Positions 30,491 to 41,548 of a DNA stretch of 64,000 bases are shown here, one piece after another. Below the pieces are notes generated by a model, which was not told where the DNA came from, did not search any database, and was given only the letters and a program-made list of their open reading frames with translations. This DNA comes from Silene latifolia (taxonomy: Eukaryota; Streptophyta; Magnoliopsida; Caryophyllales; Caryophyllaceae): the NCBI RefSeq assembly GCF_048544455.1, contig NC_133536.1, positions 40,380,652 to 40,444,651 of the forward strand. Direction: 5' to 3'. How positions within the stretch are numbered: the first letter of the stretch is position 1; every line of letters starts with the position of its first letter. A program made the position numbers and the translations under genes.

Positions 30491-33400
30491 CACTACTACA
30501 ATTTTAAGCAAAGAGGACGCCCCTTAGAGTACGGTTGAGAACGGAACCGTCTTACATCAACCAATTAATATTGGCGCCTTTAGTAATCACATATGTAGCA
30601 CGGTTAATAAAAATACCCGTCCTCTTTTAAAAAGCAACAAGCACGGTTGGTCAATTTGACCGTCCTCTTAAATAAATTCAAGACGGTTAAGTCATTGAAC
30701 CGTCCTCTTTATTATATATACACGACGGTTAAGTCATTGAACCGTCATCCTTTTTTTGATCAAAATTGAAATTCGCAACTCTGTGTCACTGTGTGTCTCT
30801 CTTATTCGATCAAACAAACCTTAACCATAACTGGCACAATCGTCTCTCATAATCAGTTCACCACCGCACTCTCCTTCATCGTGCCCCAACGCCACACCAC
30901 CGCCCCTCGTTAGCATCATCGCTCTAGGTCAGCACCACCGCTCTCCTTCTCAGTTCTCTCCTTGATTGCAATCAATCACCCTTAGTCCCCGTAATTAGTA
31001 ACGCCACTACGACCGCTTATCTACCTACTTGTCGATCACTACGCTTCCACCCAGTCCGTCGCTGCACGCGTCAACTCTGGTACGCCCTTGATTCTTTTAT
31101 GTATTTCTCGATCCGTTTTATTTTATGATTAGTGTGTATGAGTACTTCGCTATTTTCTCCTCTTCACGCCTATTCATCGTTATATTACTGATTGAATTTA
31201 CAGGTAATCATTGTTATATGTACCCACTTGCCCTAAATCACCGTATTCACACACACTTTTTGTTTTGATTGTGTACTACTCGAGGTCATGAACTAGTCTC
31301 CGCTAATCAATTACAAATATAATGCTAAGCGAAAATACAACCATGACGCAGTGAAATTTTAACTTACTGGTAGTTCCTTTCAACAAGTGGGTATTTTATT
31401 TTAAAGTTAAGAATTATGTTAAGAACATATCAAACTTGCTTAGAATTGTTTTATCAACATGTGGGCATAATAAAACGAATGAATGGGATGCATATGTTAC
31501 CTCTCATACTACTGATCCATTTGAGGTAATTTTAAAGTCATTTTGATTCTTTTTACCGCATATTTTTACTCCATTTATTAGTCCTCCAATGGATTAATGT
31601 GACATACGTTATGTTACTTAGGAAGGATATAAGACTAGTATATTCCATTTTATGTAATATAAATTGAACATCATCGGTTCCCGTTTACATATATTGGTAA
31701 AATCTAGAGATCGGACATCATCTCGACTTGAGTGTTTTATTTTGCAAACCTGCTTCAGAAGAGATTTACTCCCTACTTACCAGTAAACCCATAGATTGCT
31801 CATTCACATGCACTACTCTCCACTGTATACTGTCAACTGAAGTGTATCTTGCAAACTGCACTAGAAGAGCCACAATTTTTATTTTCATAGGAGTACCAAA
31901 TTACGATTCTTATTATGCTTATTGTTAAGGAAATGATCATTAGAAGAGAAACCGGTATTTAGAGTTTAGAAGTGCTAGGTAATGATGCAATGGAACAAAC
32001 TAGGAAAAAAGATCCAATACTTTCTAAAACTTTCAGTTTTTTCATTGTTGAGAGGCCGCCCTTGCCCGACTTTTTTCTCGCCACTATATACTTTGCTACT
32101 TTATTGGAGCTGACGTTGTAGTTTGTTCGTATGTGTATTCATAGAATAATTATCTCTGACATTGGTCTATATCAATAATGTACACATAATGTAATAGACA
32201 TTCCTCAGTGCACCGGTTTGACTTCCATTGTCTAAAGCATTTCCAGATGCAATTTCTTTTCATTTTGTGTGTGTGAATGTTTTCTAAATGCACTTATTTG
32301 ATTGAATTGGTCTACAGGCCTATGACCCATCATCCCAGCATCAATGCAGCAATTGGGCTACTTTGAACTGGTGTGTTATTATTCAAAGATGGTTTGATAA
32401 ACCATTCTGTTTTTCTCTGTTGGTTGTTGTCGCGTGTTGGTGACCAGTGAGATAATCTTTTGTGTAAATTACTTCAGGATTATATTTTTTCTAATCTGTT
32501 GCTTATGTATAGGTATAACTGAATTAAAGGTGGAGCATATTATGAAGACTTGGGTACGGGTGAATTGCGATATTTGCAAGTTAGTGATGGTTTCTAACAA
32601 TATTTTTTTAGTAATTGGCTAGTTCATAATTTGCTACAATATTATTGATTTTGGGTGCTTGCAGATGACGCTGTGACAACACATGATACTTCACTTCCAT
32701 TTTCTGATAGATAGAAATGGTTTACATCTTAACCCATACTGCCTTAAAACTGAAGCCGATTTTGTATTTTGATGGGATTAATTATAACGCTTGTAATTGT
32801 TTTATACATCTGTTCAGGTAAAGTGCATGTTTAGTAATGGAACTTGAGAAGCGAGATCTCATCAAGTTTTGAAAAACTAAATGCCTTGGCTAATGTAAGC
32901 TCTTTGATTTATTTTGCAAGTATAGTGTTGTTTCAATTCATGAATGCTAAGTAAATGTCTCCAAATAGGATCCCGTTGAATATGATGTGCATGAAACTAT
33001 GAAAAGATAGAAAGTAAGACTTAGGGTATCAATTATTGTAGATGAATATTGCTACCTTTTTCTGATTAATTTGTGTTCTAGTTTCTATGGAGAAAGGGTG
33101 GCAAAAGGTGCAACATTCATCTAATTCACTCTGTTTGGGCAAACTTCCAGACATCAACGAATAATGTAAGTTACGTATCCAAATTTGTCATTGGCTTTCA
33201 ACTATTATGATTTGATTATTATGTCATTGTTATGGGTCTTCAGGCTTGCTTTTCACAATTCTTACCATTTATATTACGAGTACATTTTTGGTTAGAGTTA
33301 GGAGTGAACATGTGCTACCAAGATACTTGGGCGGCCCTTTTTGTAGAATATGGCGTTATTGCATTTGTAATTGAAAATGGTAGTTTTTCGAATATTTTAG

Positions 33401-34696
33401 AGGACACCGTTATAATACTAAGTTATTTTTACAATTTCGATTTCAGTCTTACCTCTATAACTCATCGTGATAGTTATCATAATTCTCTAATAAGACACAA
33501 AATATTGGATAACAGTAGTAAAGTATTTGTTATTCTCATTGATACATAAAGTATTTGTTCCTTAAAGATTCCGCCAGAAAATAACTTTTGTGGATCAGAT
33601 TTGTATTTTGTAAGTTACAACTCTGATTTCTTAGTTGTACGGAAGTTGGCTTTTATGAACCAAGTAAGGCCATCCGAAAACTTTTGTACAATTACAGTAG
33701 ATATGTGAAACTCACGGTAATATGTAATTGTAGGTAGGATTTGAGTATGAAGTGAGAATGACCTTCTATGGTCATTTTTTAAGTAAAGCGAGGGAATCGT
33801 TTTCCGGGTCTCGAACCATCTCCCTAGCATTTAGTCTGGGGTACCTCCTGTAGAACACAATTGATCATCTTCTATTAAGTTTTACGTGCAAAATTAATTG
33901 CTGATGATAAGTTGCCCTATTTTTTATGTAGTGAAAAACTTGAAGACAAATATTTGTTATGCAGATAATTTTTTTGGAAACAGGTGGAGACATTTTTTGG
34001 TGAGAGAGACTTTTGAGAACATGTTGGAGGTATCGTTGTGTGCTTGACTCCCTCGAGTTTCCAATTGTTCGCAGAGTTCCCAATGGCATTGGCATAACAT
34101 AATGTTTTTGGGAAAGTTTCCAAAAACCCAACTCGTGTTAGTGTTTGCGTTAAACGATCAATTGTCGATAGTATGTATTTTGCGGGTTGAAACTAATCCC
34201 ATTTTGTTTGGTTGGATTTAGATTATTAATAAAAAATTTGTTGGTTTTTCTGAAATGTAAAAGGATATACTTTAGCTATACGACTTTTAACGTATAAAGC
34301 ATAATGAAAAGATTTTATTTTTAGAAAAAATCTAGTGGTGAGTGAGCATGAATTTGTGCCGAAATTGTGCTAGAAATATTAGTAAATTACGCGCTAAATT
34401 TATTTCAAAGCCAATGCAAAGAAGACGGTTCCTTAATGAAGCGTGATGAAGATTAGCAAAATTTTGGCGCGCCATGTTTACAAAAGAAGACGGTTTAGGC
34501 ACGGAACTGTCCTCTTAGATTATAAAAAGAAGACGGTTCACAACCACAACCATCCTCTTATTAACTCCTAAAGAAGACGGTTTGACTTTCCGTCAACCGT
34601 CCTCTTAGGCAACGAGGACGGGTGATTTTAGGACGGTTCATTTAAGCTTTAAGGACGGTTTTTGACCGTTCTCTTTGTCCCTTTTTTGTAGTAGTG
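30491..34696. mobile_element. Non-autonomous CACTA (En/Spm) element in the Copia-2 3' LTR
   Basis: The left end is CACTACTACAATTTTAAGC and the right end complement CACTACTACAAAAAAGGGAC. GCG flanks both sides (30488-30490, 34697-34699), the 3-bp CACTA target duplication, and the uninterrupted 5' LTR has one GCG at this site. Subterminal regions carry many AAGACGGTT/AACCGTCCTCTT units in both directions (30510-30760, 34420-34680). The 3.6-kb interior has no transposase. It does contain a 5'UTR-like pyrimidine-rich segment (30780-31080) and exon-like blocks with GT/AG borders, for example about 33082-33164, perhaps a captured gene now decayed. The frame at 33232-33549 is not convincing. Confidence 0.92.
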
Positions 34697-36090
34697 GCGT
34701 AATTGTTTGTTTAGTCTTTAGATTGGACTTACTAATCGCAAGCATTAAAGAATTGTGATGGAAGTATACAAGAACATATTGTGATCAAGCCCTCAATCAC
34801 GGATCAAGATATTACAAGATAGTGAAATAGTTATTCAAGCGTCATGAGAAGATAAAGCTCATCTAAAGATTGATCAAGCTTGAATAATGAAGTAGCCTAC
34901 ACTCGAAAATCTCCTAAAGAAGATTAGAATAGCGTAGGTGATTATCTCGTAATGGTAACGTAAGAATGAACTTCTTACATTGGTAAAGTTATAGCCTCAC
35001 AGCTATAACATTACTTATATAAGAGTTCAATGTTATAGCTCTTCTACTATAACATTGAGATGTGAAGTTTATAAAACACACGACAAAATAGTTTTTAAAT
35101 TGTTTTTGGAAAACCGTTTTAAATGTTTTAGTAAAAAGTATTTATTTTACAAGGGAGCTTATTTTAATATTGAGTATGGTTTTACTATGAGCTTATAATT
35201 AGTAATTATGATTGAATCAACTTATGAGTTGAGGCATCTTGCTAATTATGGTTTCTAGTTTCTACATACTCTTAAAAACCCTAAACCTAAATTATCTTAC
35301 CTAGTGAAAGAGGATTGGGCTTATGAGTCGTTTCTTTCTCTTACACGGTTACTCTTTGTACAAGTTAGGGTTTTATGTAAATCTTTATAATATTTGATTA
35401 GAGATTTAATATCTCTTTTATATTATTTTGATTTATTCTTTCCTAACTTATAAGATATTATTTTTTCAAAGATAGAAGGAAAAGATTGAGTAAATCTTTA
35501 AAATAATATTTGATTAGAGATTTGTTATATCTTTATTATTTGATTTATTTCTTTCTATCTTATAAAAATATTAGGGATGAATAGTGCTGCGTGAACAGTG
35601 TAATTTATTTCTTGCACAATAAGCCTTTGCTTGGATAAGGGTTAAGGTATTAGGATAATATTTGATAGAGATTTTTTATCTCCTTATATTATCTTTCCTA
35701 ATCTCCATGATATTGGTGAGTTATTAAGATAGGAAGATATTATTTATTAAGGCAAGTCTTGGAGAAACATTAAGAAAGATTTAACCTAATTCTTTCTTGT
35801 TTTACAAGACTTCCACACGACACTTAGAGTTTTAATAAACCGAAACCCTTGCTTCTGTTTTACTATATATACTCCATACTTTACATCATTAAAAGTTAAG
35901 ACCTTTGAACATAACTTTCATATATTTTCAAAAAGCAAAAACCGTTTTGATATTTTTCGAAAAAGGTCGTGTGATTTATAAACTTGTGCATTCGTTCTTA
36001 TTGTTATCGTTATAAGATAATAGTGCTCCATAGATTTCTTACTTGTTCATTAACGTGAACCTTTGCAAGAATCATTAGTGCTTTCTTATT

Positions 36091-36187
36091 AGCACCTGTG
36101 TGGGGAGTCTAACTGATTTAGGGCAGTGTCTTACACGACGTCTCGATTAAGGGTATTTCTGATCAGCTAAGTTCATATTTTTTTGCA
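36091..36187 (+). repeat. Remnant of the Copia-1 3' LTR
   Basis: Matches 14739-14833 of the 5' LTR (CTAACTGATTTAGGGCAGTG shared) and ends TTTTTTTGCA at 36187, followed by the target duplication ATTGT. Confidence 0.88.
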
Positions 36188-36386
36188 ATTGTAAAAGTAA
36201 AATAAATTAATGGGAAAAACAAAATTAGTTGTGAGTTTTAATTAAGAATAAAATGAGTAAATTTTCAATTAAAATAAAAAGTCGTTAAACTTAAAGATTA
36301 GTGAAAAATAACTTGCCACCTAAAATTGGCTAAAAAACAAACTTTCTAAAAACTTTTTTTTTAAAGAAAGGAGGATGCCTTTTAAA

Positions 36387-36430
36387 ATTCCCGCCATTTT
36401 CTAAAGAGCCAAAGTTAAGCGCGCGTAACT
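36387..36430 (+). promoter_or_regulatory. Conserved promoter block of gene B with E2F-like site
   Basis: ATTCCCGCC (36387-36395) and a GCGCGCG stretch (36419-36425) in the same order as in gene A. The first site fits E2F; the second has lost the A run. The flanks (CATTTTCTAAAGAGCCAAA) are conserved with gene A. Confidence 0.4.
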
Positions 36431-36617
36431 TTCTATTCCTGAAAACTTCAAATCCCCAAAAAATTCAAAACTTCAACAGAGTACTTGTAATGAAAATAAA
36501 TACTCAAAACTCACTTTTGCATCTGAAATTCACCCACATATCAACCTTAGGGCTCTCTCTCGATTGTTCGCATCAGTCCCGCTTTTCGGAACCAAAGTGT
36601 AGCGCCCTGGTAATCTG

Positions 36618-37358
36618 GTATGTATGCGTTTACTTAACTTTGATTTGTTCCTTGAATCATTATTTATTTTGAAACTGTTGAGACTTATATAAAGTGTTTT
36701 AGTTGTGCTGGTTTTGCTACTTTTGTCATTTACTCAACTTGGATTTGTTTTCTTAATTGAATTGCTTTCACCTCATTTGACTTCATTTGCAGGGGTTTTG
36801 TATACCTTTGGGTCCTTTGTTTATGTTTTGTTTTTACCTTTGGGTCATTTATTTACGTATTCTATTTTATTGGGGTCATTTGGTTACCTTTAAAAAATTG
36901 GTAATCCTTTTTATGGATGATTTGTTCATTCACACGCATTTTGTTCCGGTTGCTTTTCAGTATGGACTAACACTGTAACACTATCTACATACGATCCCCT
37001 TCACTATGCTTTATCTTTGTATCAAAAGTCCAAAACTAAAGGTAAACAAATGAACGGGGGTGTAATATTTAATTCGGAATATGTCTATATGACTATACCA
37101 ATATAACTCTAGTGCTAGTCTCCACTGCTTTCACCAAATTTGAGTTTTGTCATTCTTCAACTTTTGTGGGCTATGACCTGATTTCTATAAGCCCACCTCA
37201 ATTGTCTCTAAATCCGACTCAAGTTTTTATAAATCCGACTCAATTGTCTATTAATCCGATTACAAATAAGCAAAATGTACAAAAATTGACTCATGTGTAC
37301 GTGACTTACGATATGAGAAAGAAGACGAAACTCTAATATTAGCTTTGTGTTTTGTCAG
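36618..37358 (+). other. Probable 5'UTR intron of gene B
   Basis: Donor ATCTG|GTATGTATG (36618; an alternative GT is at 36610) and acceptor TGTGTTTTGTCAG ending 37358. The equivalent intron in gene A is 232 bp; this one is longer, and a Stowaway-like terminus (AAAGGTAAACAAATGAACGG, 37039-37058) inside it may explain part of the growth. Confidence 0.5.
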
Positions 37359-37363
37359 CTCAA

Positions 37364-37774
37364 ATGGAAACTAATTCAAATAAGACAGTAAGTGCACAAA
37401 GTAGTAAGAGCTCAAAAAGATCGAGGGCCAACAAAATCAGTGAGTCCGACCCTGAAACAGATTCTAGTGCTGATGCTAGTGAATCATTGACTACTAGTGC
37501 AACAAAAAAGAATCGCAAAGGTACTTTAGAATCCCCCCGTAATCTGGAGTTGGATTCTTCAATACGTGCTATGCAAATTCTAAGACAAGAAGAAATTCAG
37601 CTTACGAAAATGAGACTTGAATTTGATATTGAAAAGGAAAAGACGAAAGAAAAATATCGTCTTAGGAAGATGGATACCAAGATGTTAATCGGTTTGATAA
37701 GAAAACAACATCCAACGCCAGACGACGAATGTATGAAGCATAATCTCATACATAAATTGTATCCTGAATTCTAA
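37364..37774 (+). CDS. Gene B: paralogue of gene A, family not recognised (136 aa)
   Basis: METNSNKTVSAQ opens the frame at the position equivalent to gene A; the TTG 12 bases upstream lies across the splice acceptor and is not a start. It shares with gene A the basic patch SKRSRANK, the acidic SDPETD, KKNRKG, the charged helix (IQLTKMRLEFDIEKEKTKEK) and the tail KQHPTPDDECMKHNLIHK. Length differs by three residues. Identity is roughly 60-65 percent by eye. Promoter, intron and 3' flank are also similar, so the whole transcription unit was duplicated. Same strand as gene A, 24 kb away now, but about 1.6 kb apart once Copia-1 and its insertions are removed. Confidence 0.65.
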   Translation: METNSNKTVSAQSSKSSKRSRANKISESDPETDSSADASESLTTSATKKNRKGTLESPRNLELDSSIRAMQILRQEEIQLTKMRLEFDIEKEKTKEKYRLRKMDTKMLIGLIRKQHPTPDDECMKHNLIHKLYPEF

Positions 37775-38505
37775 ATTTTTATCACTTTATTCTACCCTCA
37801 ATCAATACTTAAGTCATTATATTTGTCTTACGTATGCGTTGTAATGTAAGTTGTTCCGAGTCTTCCTACCCACAACTTTGTAAGATGTATTTTCAATAAT
37901 AGAAATATTTTCAACTTTGTAAATTCATGAAGGGTATAAGACATAAGTATATACCTCATAACTCATAAGTAGGGGACTAGGGTTGTTCATCGTCGGGTAC
38001 TGGATCGAATGAATCGGAGACTGAACTACCCAAAAACCCAAACTTAGGGACTAGGACAGGTTCGTACTGAAATCCATTAGGTCCAGTTTTTTCCGAATTT
38101 GGACTAGATCAGGCATGCTAGGATGAGTTTTTTTCCCAGCTTTTCTCGATTTCAAACTATTTTTATGAATTTCTTTACTCATGTTATATAAGATCCTACA
38201 TAAACACACAATTTCAATAGTGTACAATATATTTGATGCCCCCATTAAACAACATACAGTATACAAATTATAAATTCTTTTGAAGACACCATTATTATTG
38301 GATTAATAATCGTGAAACAAATCCAACTCTTAATATAGTTAATCGATTATCTGGATCCGTTTCACAATTATAAACCATATAGCGACATAAAGTGAAACAA
38401 ACCATTTACATTACATTCACATAGCATAGGACACAAGACCATGAATTACATAATTTAGAGGATAAGTATTTATAAGAAGATGGTGTGTTTTCGTGTTAAT
38501 TTGTG
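37775..38505. other. Intergenic, 3' flanks of gene B and of the minus-strand gene
   Basis: The first 130 bases are like the 3' flank of gene A. The rest is AT-rich, with only short meaningless frames. Confidence 0.5.
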
Positions 38506-39400
38506 CTAAGCGGAAGGTGCGGAGTCATTTAAATTAACATTAACTTCATCGACAGTTTGCCTCTCTCCGTCGTTGACATTGTTTCCAACTCCAACGGAAC
38601 GTGCGTCCGACCCACTTGCTATAATTCCAACCTTCCTGATCTCTTGCTGCCCTTTCTTATTCACGTTTCCCCCTACAAATATAGAGCTTTGCACCGGAGG
38701 CATCACGTAATTCCCTGTTACAATGCAAAACGGAAGAGGTATTGGTACAAAATATTGTGCCCAACATTTAAAATTCAATCACTCATTTAGATGCGTTGGT
38801 GGGTCGCCGGGTCGGGTCAGGTTAGGTTAGGTTGGGTTGGGTTATTACGGAGTATGATTTACTAGTTTCGTCATTTTGGGTGAGGTGACTTATTTGCCAT
38901 ATCGTCGTGGAAAAAAATTAGTTTGGATCCATGTCATTTTGTATGGGTCGCTAATTAGGTCAGATCAATCTGATTATTCAGAGTCGTGTCATTTTGAGAG
39001 GGGTAATTTTTGGATTGTGTTGGTTTCAATTAGACACACATAAGATTTTTATGTTCAGGTCAAGTCAATAATGTATTAGCTCCAAAAATAAAAATCTACT
39101 TTAACAATATTTTATTTTTGTGGTTGATTATCTACCATATGAATTGTGGTAATACCTACATCCAGAGAATCATAACTAGTAGTAAAGGGTATGTAGTATT
39201 CGCTACCCTAAACTTTAAAAAAATGGTTAAGATTATTGATTTTTACTATCCGAAAATTCTTAGATAAGTATAACACATCATGAGAAAAATTCGCTATACT
39301 AAAATTTTAGTTCTAAGTTCGCCCGGAGCTACATTATAACAGTAGTACTAAAAGAGGTTGAATTACCTGGAGCCTGCTGAAATGGGAGTGGACCGCTCAT
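38506..39400 (-). CDS. Possible two-exon small gene (about 80 aa), product unknown
   Basis: Exon 1 runs 39400-39367 (MSGPLPFQQAP plus one base) and ends in CTCCAG|GTAATT. Exon 2 starts at 38714 after GCATTGTAACAG and runs to a TAG at 38506. The phase-1 junction rebuilds a Gly codon and keeps the frame. Exon 2 has coding-like composition (NYVMPPVQSSIFVGG, later GIIASGSDARSVGVGNN, then an acidic tail ending DSAPSA). The intron is 652 bp. A TATATATATAT run at 39471-39481 lies about 70 bp before the ATG. I do not recognise the protein: it may be a real small gene or a terminal fragment of a larger one. Splicing is inferred, not observed. Confidence 0.4.
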
Positions 39401-39897
39401 ATTTAATAGTGGTTTTATGCTTTTACGATCAAAAGTATGGTGGTAATTTTAATACATTTGCATATCCAAGATATATATATAGAGAAGAAAACGCTACCCT
39501 CTTGGGTGAATTTTAGTCAACGGAACCAAGTAGAGGATATTTAAATTACATATTACTAGTTCTTTCCTAGTTACATTTATCTATTAGTGGGAGAAATGAC
39601 AAAGTCTAATTACAATCGCTTTGGTTTATTAAATTACATAGCATAATAATTGCCAAGTACATGATTACGCATTCTTGCACTTGTAACCAACAACTTGTTA
39701 ATTGTTATGGGTAAACTCTTAAACATCATTATATATTATATATAATTGTTTAAAAAAACAAAATGTGTAAATTTCTTATAGATATGTTTGAAACGTAACA
39801 TATGCTAGACACAATAAAAATATTTGAATAAGTTGAGTTTGATCTTATATGTTTGATACATAAATATCACACGTTATAGATAAAAAAAATTATTTTC
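39401..39897. other. Intergenic, AT-rich
   Basis: Holds the TATA-like run at 39471-39481 that could serve the minus-strand small gene; nothing else recognised. Confidence 0.45.
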
Positions 39898-40895
39898 GAG
39901 ATCGACAGAGATGGAAATGTTGTTGAGGGTTCAGATTTCTTCAGAGATCTAGGATCTATTATTCAAAAAGATGGGGAGTTAGACGGAGATGTGACTCATA
40001 TAATTAAAGCGGGATGACTGAAATGGAAAAGTGCTACAGAGTTTTTATGCGATAAAGATATGTCCCAAAGATTAAAGGGTAAATTTCATCGCACAGTGAT
40101 TAGGCCTGCCTTACTTTACGGCTCCGAGTACTGTTGGGTCGTGAAACATAGTCACATTCAAAAAATGAGTGTGGCAGAGATGCGTATGTTGAGGTGGATG
40201 TGTGGCTATACAAGGACAGATCGATTAAGGAATGAGATGATTAGGGAAAAGGTGAAAGTGACACCAATAGAGGACAAGATGATGGAAAACCGATTAAGAT
40301 GGTTTGGCCATGTGAGAACTAGACCTATGGACACACCGGAGGTGGAGACCTGGGGAACAGAAAAAGGTTGCTAGAGATAGAGGGACACCAAAACAAACAT
40401 GACTGAGAGTGATAGAACACAATATGAGATTTCTCGGGCTTGATGAGGGAATGGTGACGGAGAGGGCACAATGGAAGGAAATGATAGATATGGATTTTTA
40501 GTATTTGATGTTATTTGATATATTTAATGTTTTTATTTAATTTTTAAAAATAATGTATTTGCTTTTTTTGTATTTATTACACCTTTTTGCCAACAACTTT
40601 CTTATATATTAATACTTGGTTCGCTTTTAAGGTATTCCGGAACCTTAAGTTTTACTTCGGTTTTCAAATCGTTTTAATCTTTATTCTCGATTTAAATTCT
40701 AAGTTTTTAGAAAAGAAATACGGACGATTTTAAAACCTTAAGTTTACCTTCTTTTGTATTATGTTTCACTCCTCTTTTGTTTTTCACTTTTTCTTTTCTA
40801 TGTTTTCGCATTTTGAGGTGTGCGTTCAGCCATGGACGGTTCTAAAGGATAACTCATGTTAGCCGACCCCAAATCGTGAAATGATATAATTTGAG
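39898..40895 (+). mobile_element. 5'-truncated RTE-type LINE, RT C-terminus and 3' tail
   Basis: The frame from 39898 reads DRDGNVVEGSDFFRDLGSII, a stop near 40016, then 40060-40374 with FHRTVIRPALLYGSEYCWVV, MRMLRWMCGYTRTDRLRN and NRLRWFGHVRTRP, all typical of the C-terminal part of plant RTE-like LINE reverse transcriptases. A frame change near 40345 leads to QTWLRVIEHNMRFLGLDEGM and the end at about 40500. The 3' tail has the usual phrase GTTAGCCGACCCCAAAT (40859-40875). No N-terminal half is present, as expected for 5' truncation. Confidence 0.8.
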
Positions 40896-41035
40896 AACTT
40901 TTAATGTTGATCAATTATTTATAAAACGTTGATCATGCATAATTAATTATCACTTATTAATTTTAATTAAAATAATATGTATTATATTTTAAAACATTGA
41001 AGTTAAACCTAAAAAATTAAATTTGATAAAAATTA
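40764..41035 (+). repeat. LINE-tail segment, copy 1 of a direct duplication
   Basis: From TTTCACTCCTCTTTTG through AGCCGACCCCAAATCGTGAA to AAATTTGAT, repeated at 42673-42892 in the same direction with small deletions. Confidence 0.8.
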
Positions 41036-41548
41036 ATTTATTTTTATTTATAAGTAAAAATATTAAAGGTCATATATGAATTATATTATTTTTCTTTAAT
41101 TATAATAATAAAATTTTAAAACAGGCTGCAAACACGGGACTACCTAGTATATTCAATATCTGGGAATAAATTGTAGGAAAATAGTATTCATTACGAAAGA
41201 AATATTATCATTAGTTCGTTACTTCATCGATATTATTGTTCAAATTGACGAATTCGGGTTGGAATCTCCGGTGGTAACTAGGCATTGTAAATGAGTAATT
41301 TGGGTATGTGGTTTGATTTGCATTATTCTGTATTGGAAAGAAGATTACATTTTGGTTGACCGGGCAAGCAAGGGGCAGTTTATTTTAAGTTGTTTATATG
41401 GCAAAAATTCTAGCTAGTTTTGTAATTGTTTCACCACGGTAGTTAAAATAAATAAAATGTTACTCTCTAAGTTTCTGTCATTTTTTTATTTTTGGTTTGA
41501 TACACAGATCAAGACAAAAGGAGATGAAGTATTATTTGATGATAATTG

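Larger units (their letters stand above)
21559..36093 (+). mobile_element. Copia-2: Ty1/copia element (large gag with coiled coil), nested in Copia-1
   Basis: The 5' LTR (21559-23450) is followed by a primer site TGGTATCAGAGC, gag, a coiled-coil/hairpin region, protease, integrase, RT, RNase H, a 1.3-kb non-coding tail, a polypurine tract, and a 3' LTR starting at 30415. The 3' LTR is split by a CACTA element (30491-34696) and lacks its last 350 bp. Its cut end joins the Copia-1 3' LTR at 36091-36093 across the shared triplet AGC. Two zinc knuckles and a coiled coil in gag recall SIRE-type elements, an assignment I make with moderate confidence. Multiple stops and deletions make it defective. 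Confidence 0.88.
14181..36187 (+). mobile_element. Copia-1: Ty1/copia LTR retrotransposon with nested insertions
   Basis: The 5' LTR starts TGTTGGAG at 14181, preceded by ATTGT (14176-14180). The last 95 bases of the 3' LTR survive at 36091-36187 (ending TTTTTTTGCA) and are followed by ATTGT (36188-36192), a perfect 5-bp target duplication. Inside are gag, protease, integrase, RT and RNase H in copia order (integrase before RT). It is interrupted by a solo LTR (18501-20901) and by Copia-2 (from 21559). The polypurine tract and first part of the 3' LTR are missing. The coding frame has several stops and frame changes, so it is dead. Confidence 0.88.

Noticed and set aside
33232..33549. 105-codon frame inside the CACTA element
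   Set aside because: Low-complexity hydrophobic composition, AT-driven, and no coding signature on either side.
37352..37363. Upstream TTG start extending gene B by four codons
   Set aside because: It spans the conserved 3' splice site, and gene A has no equivalent; the ATG at 37364 is conserved.
38806..38845. GGTTAGGTTGGGTT run as a functional repeat
   Set aside because: A short degenerate simple repeat; a similar one lies near 14110-14162 with no pattern linking them.
39471..39481. TATATATATAT as a confident promoter
   Set aside because: AT dinucleotide runs are common in this AT-rich DNA; kept only as weak support for the small minus-strand gene.
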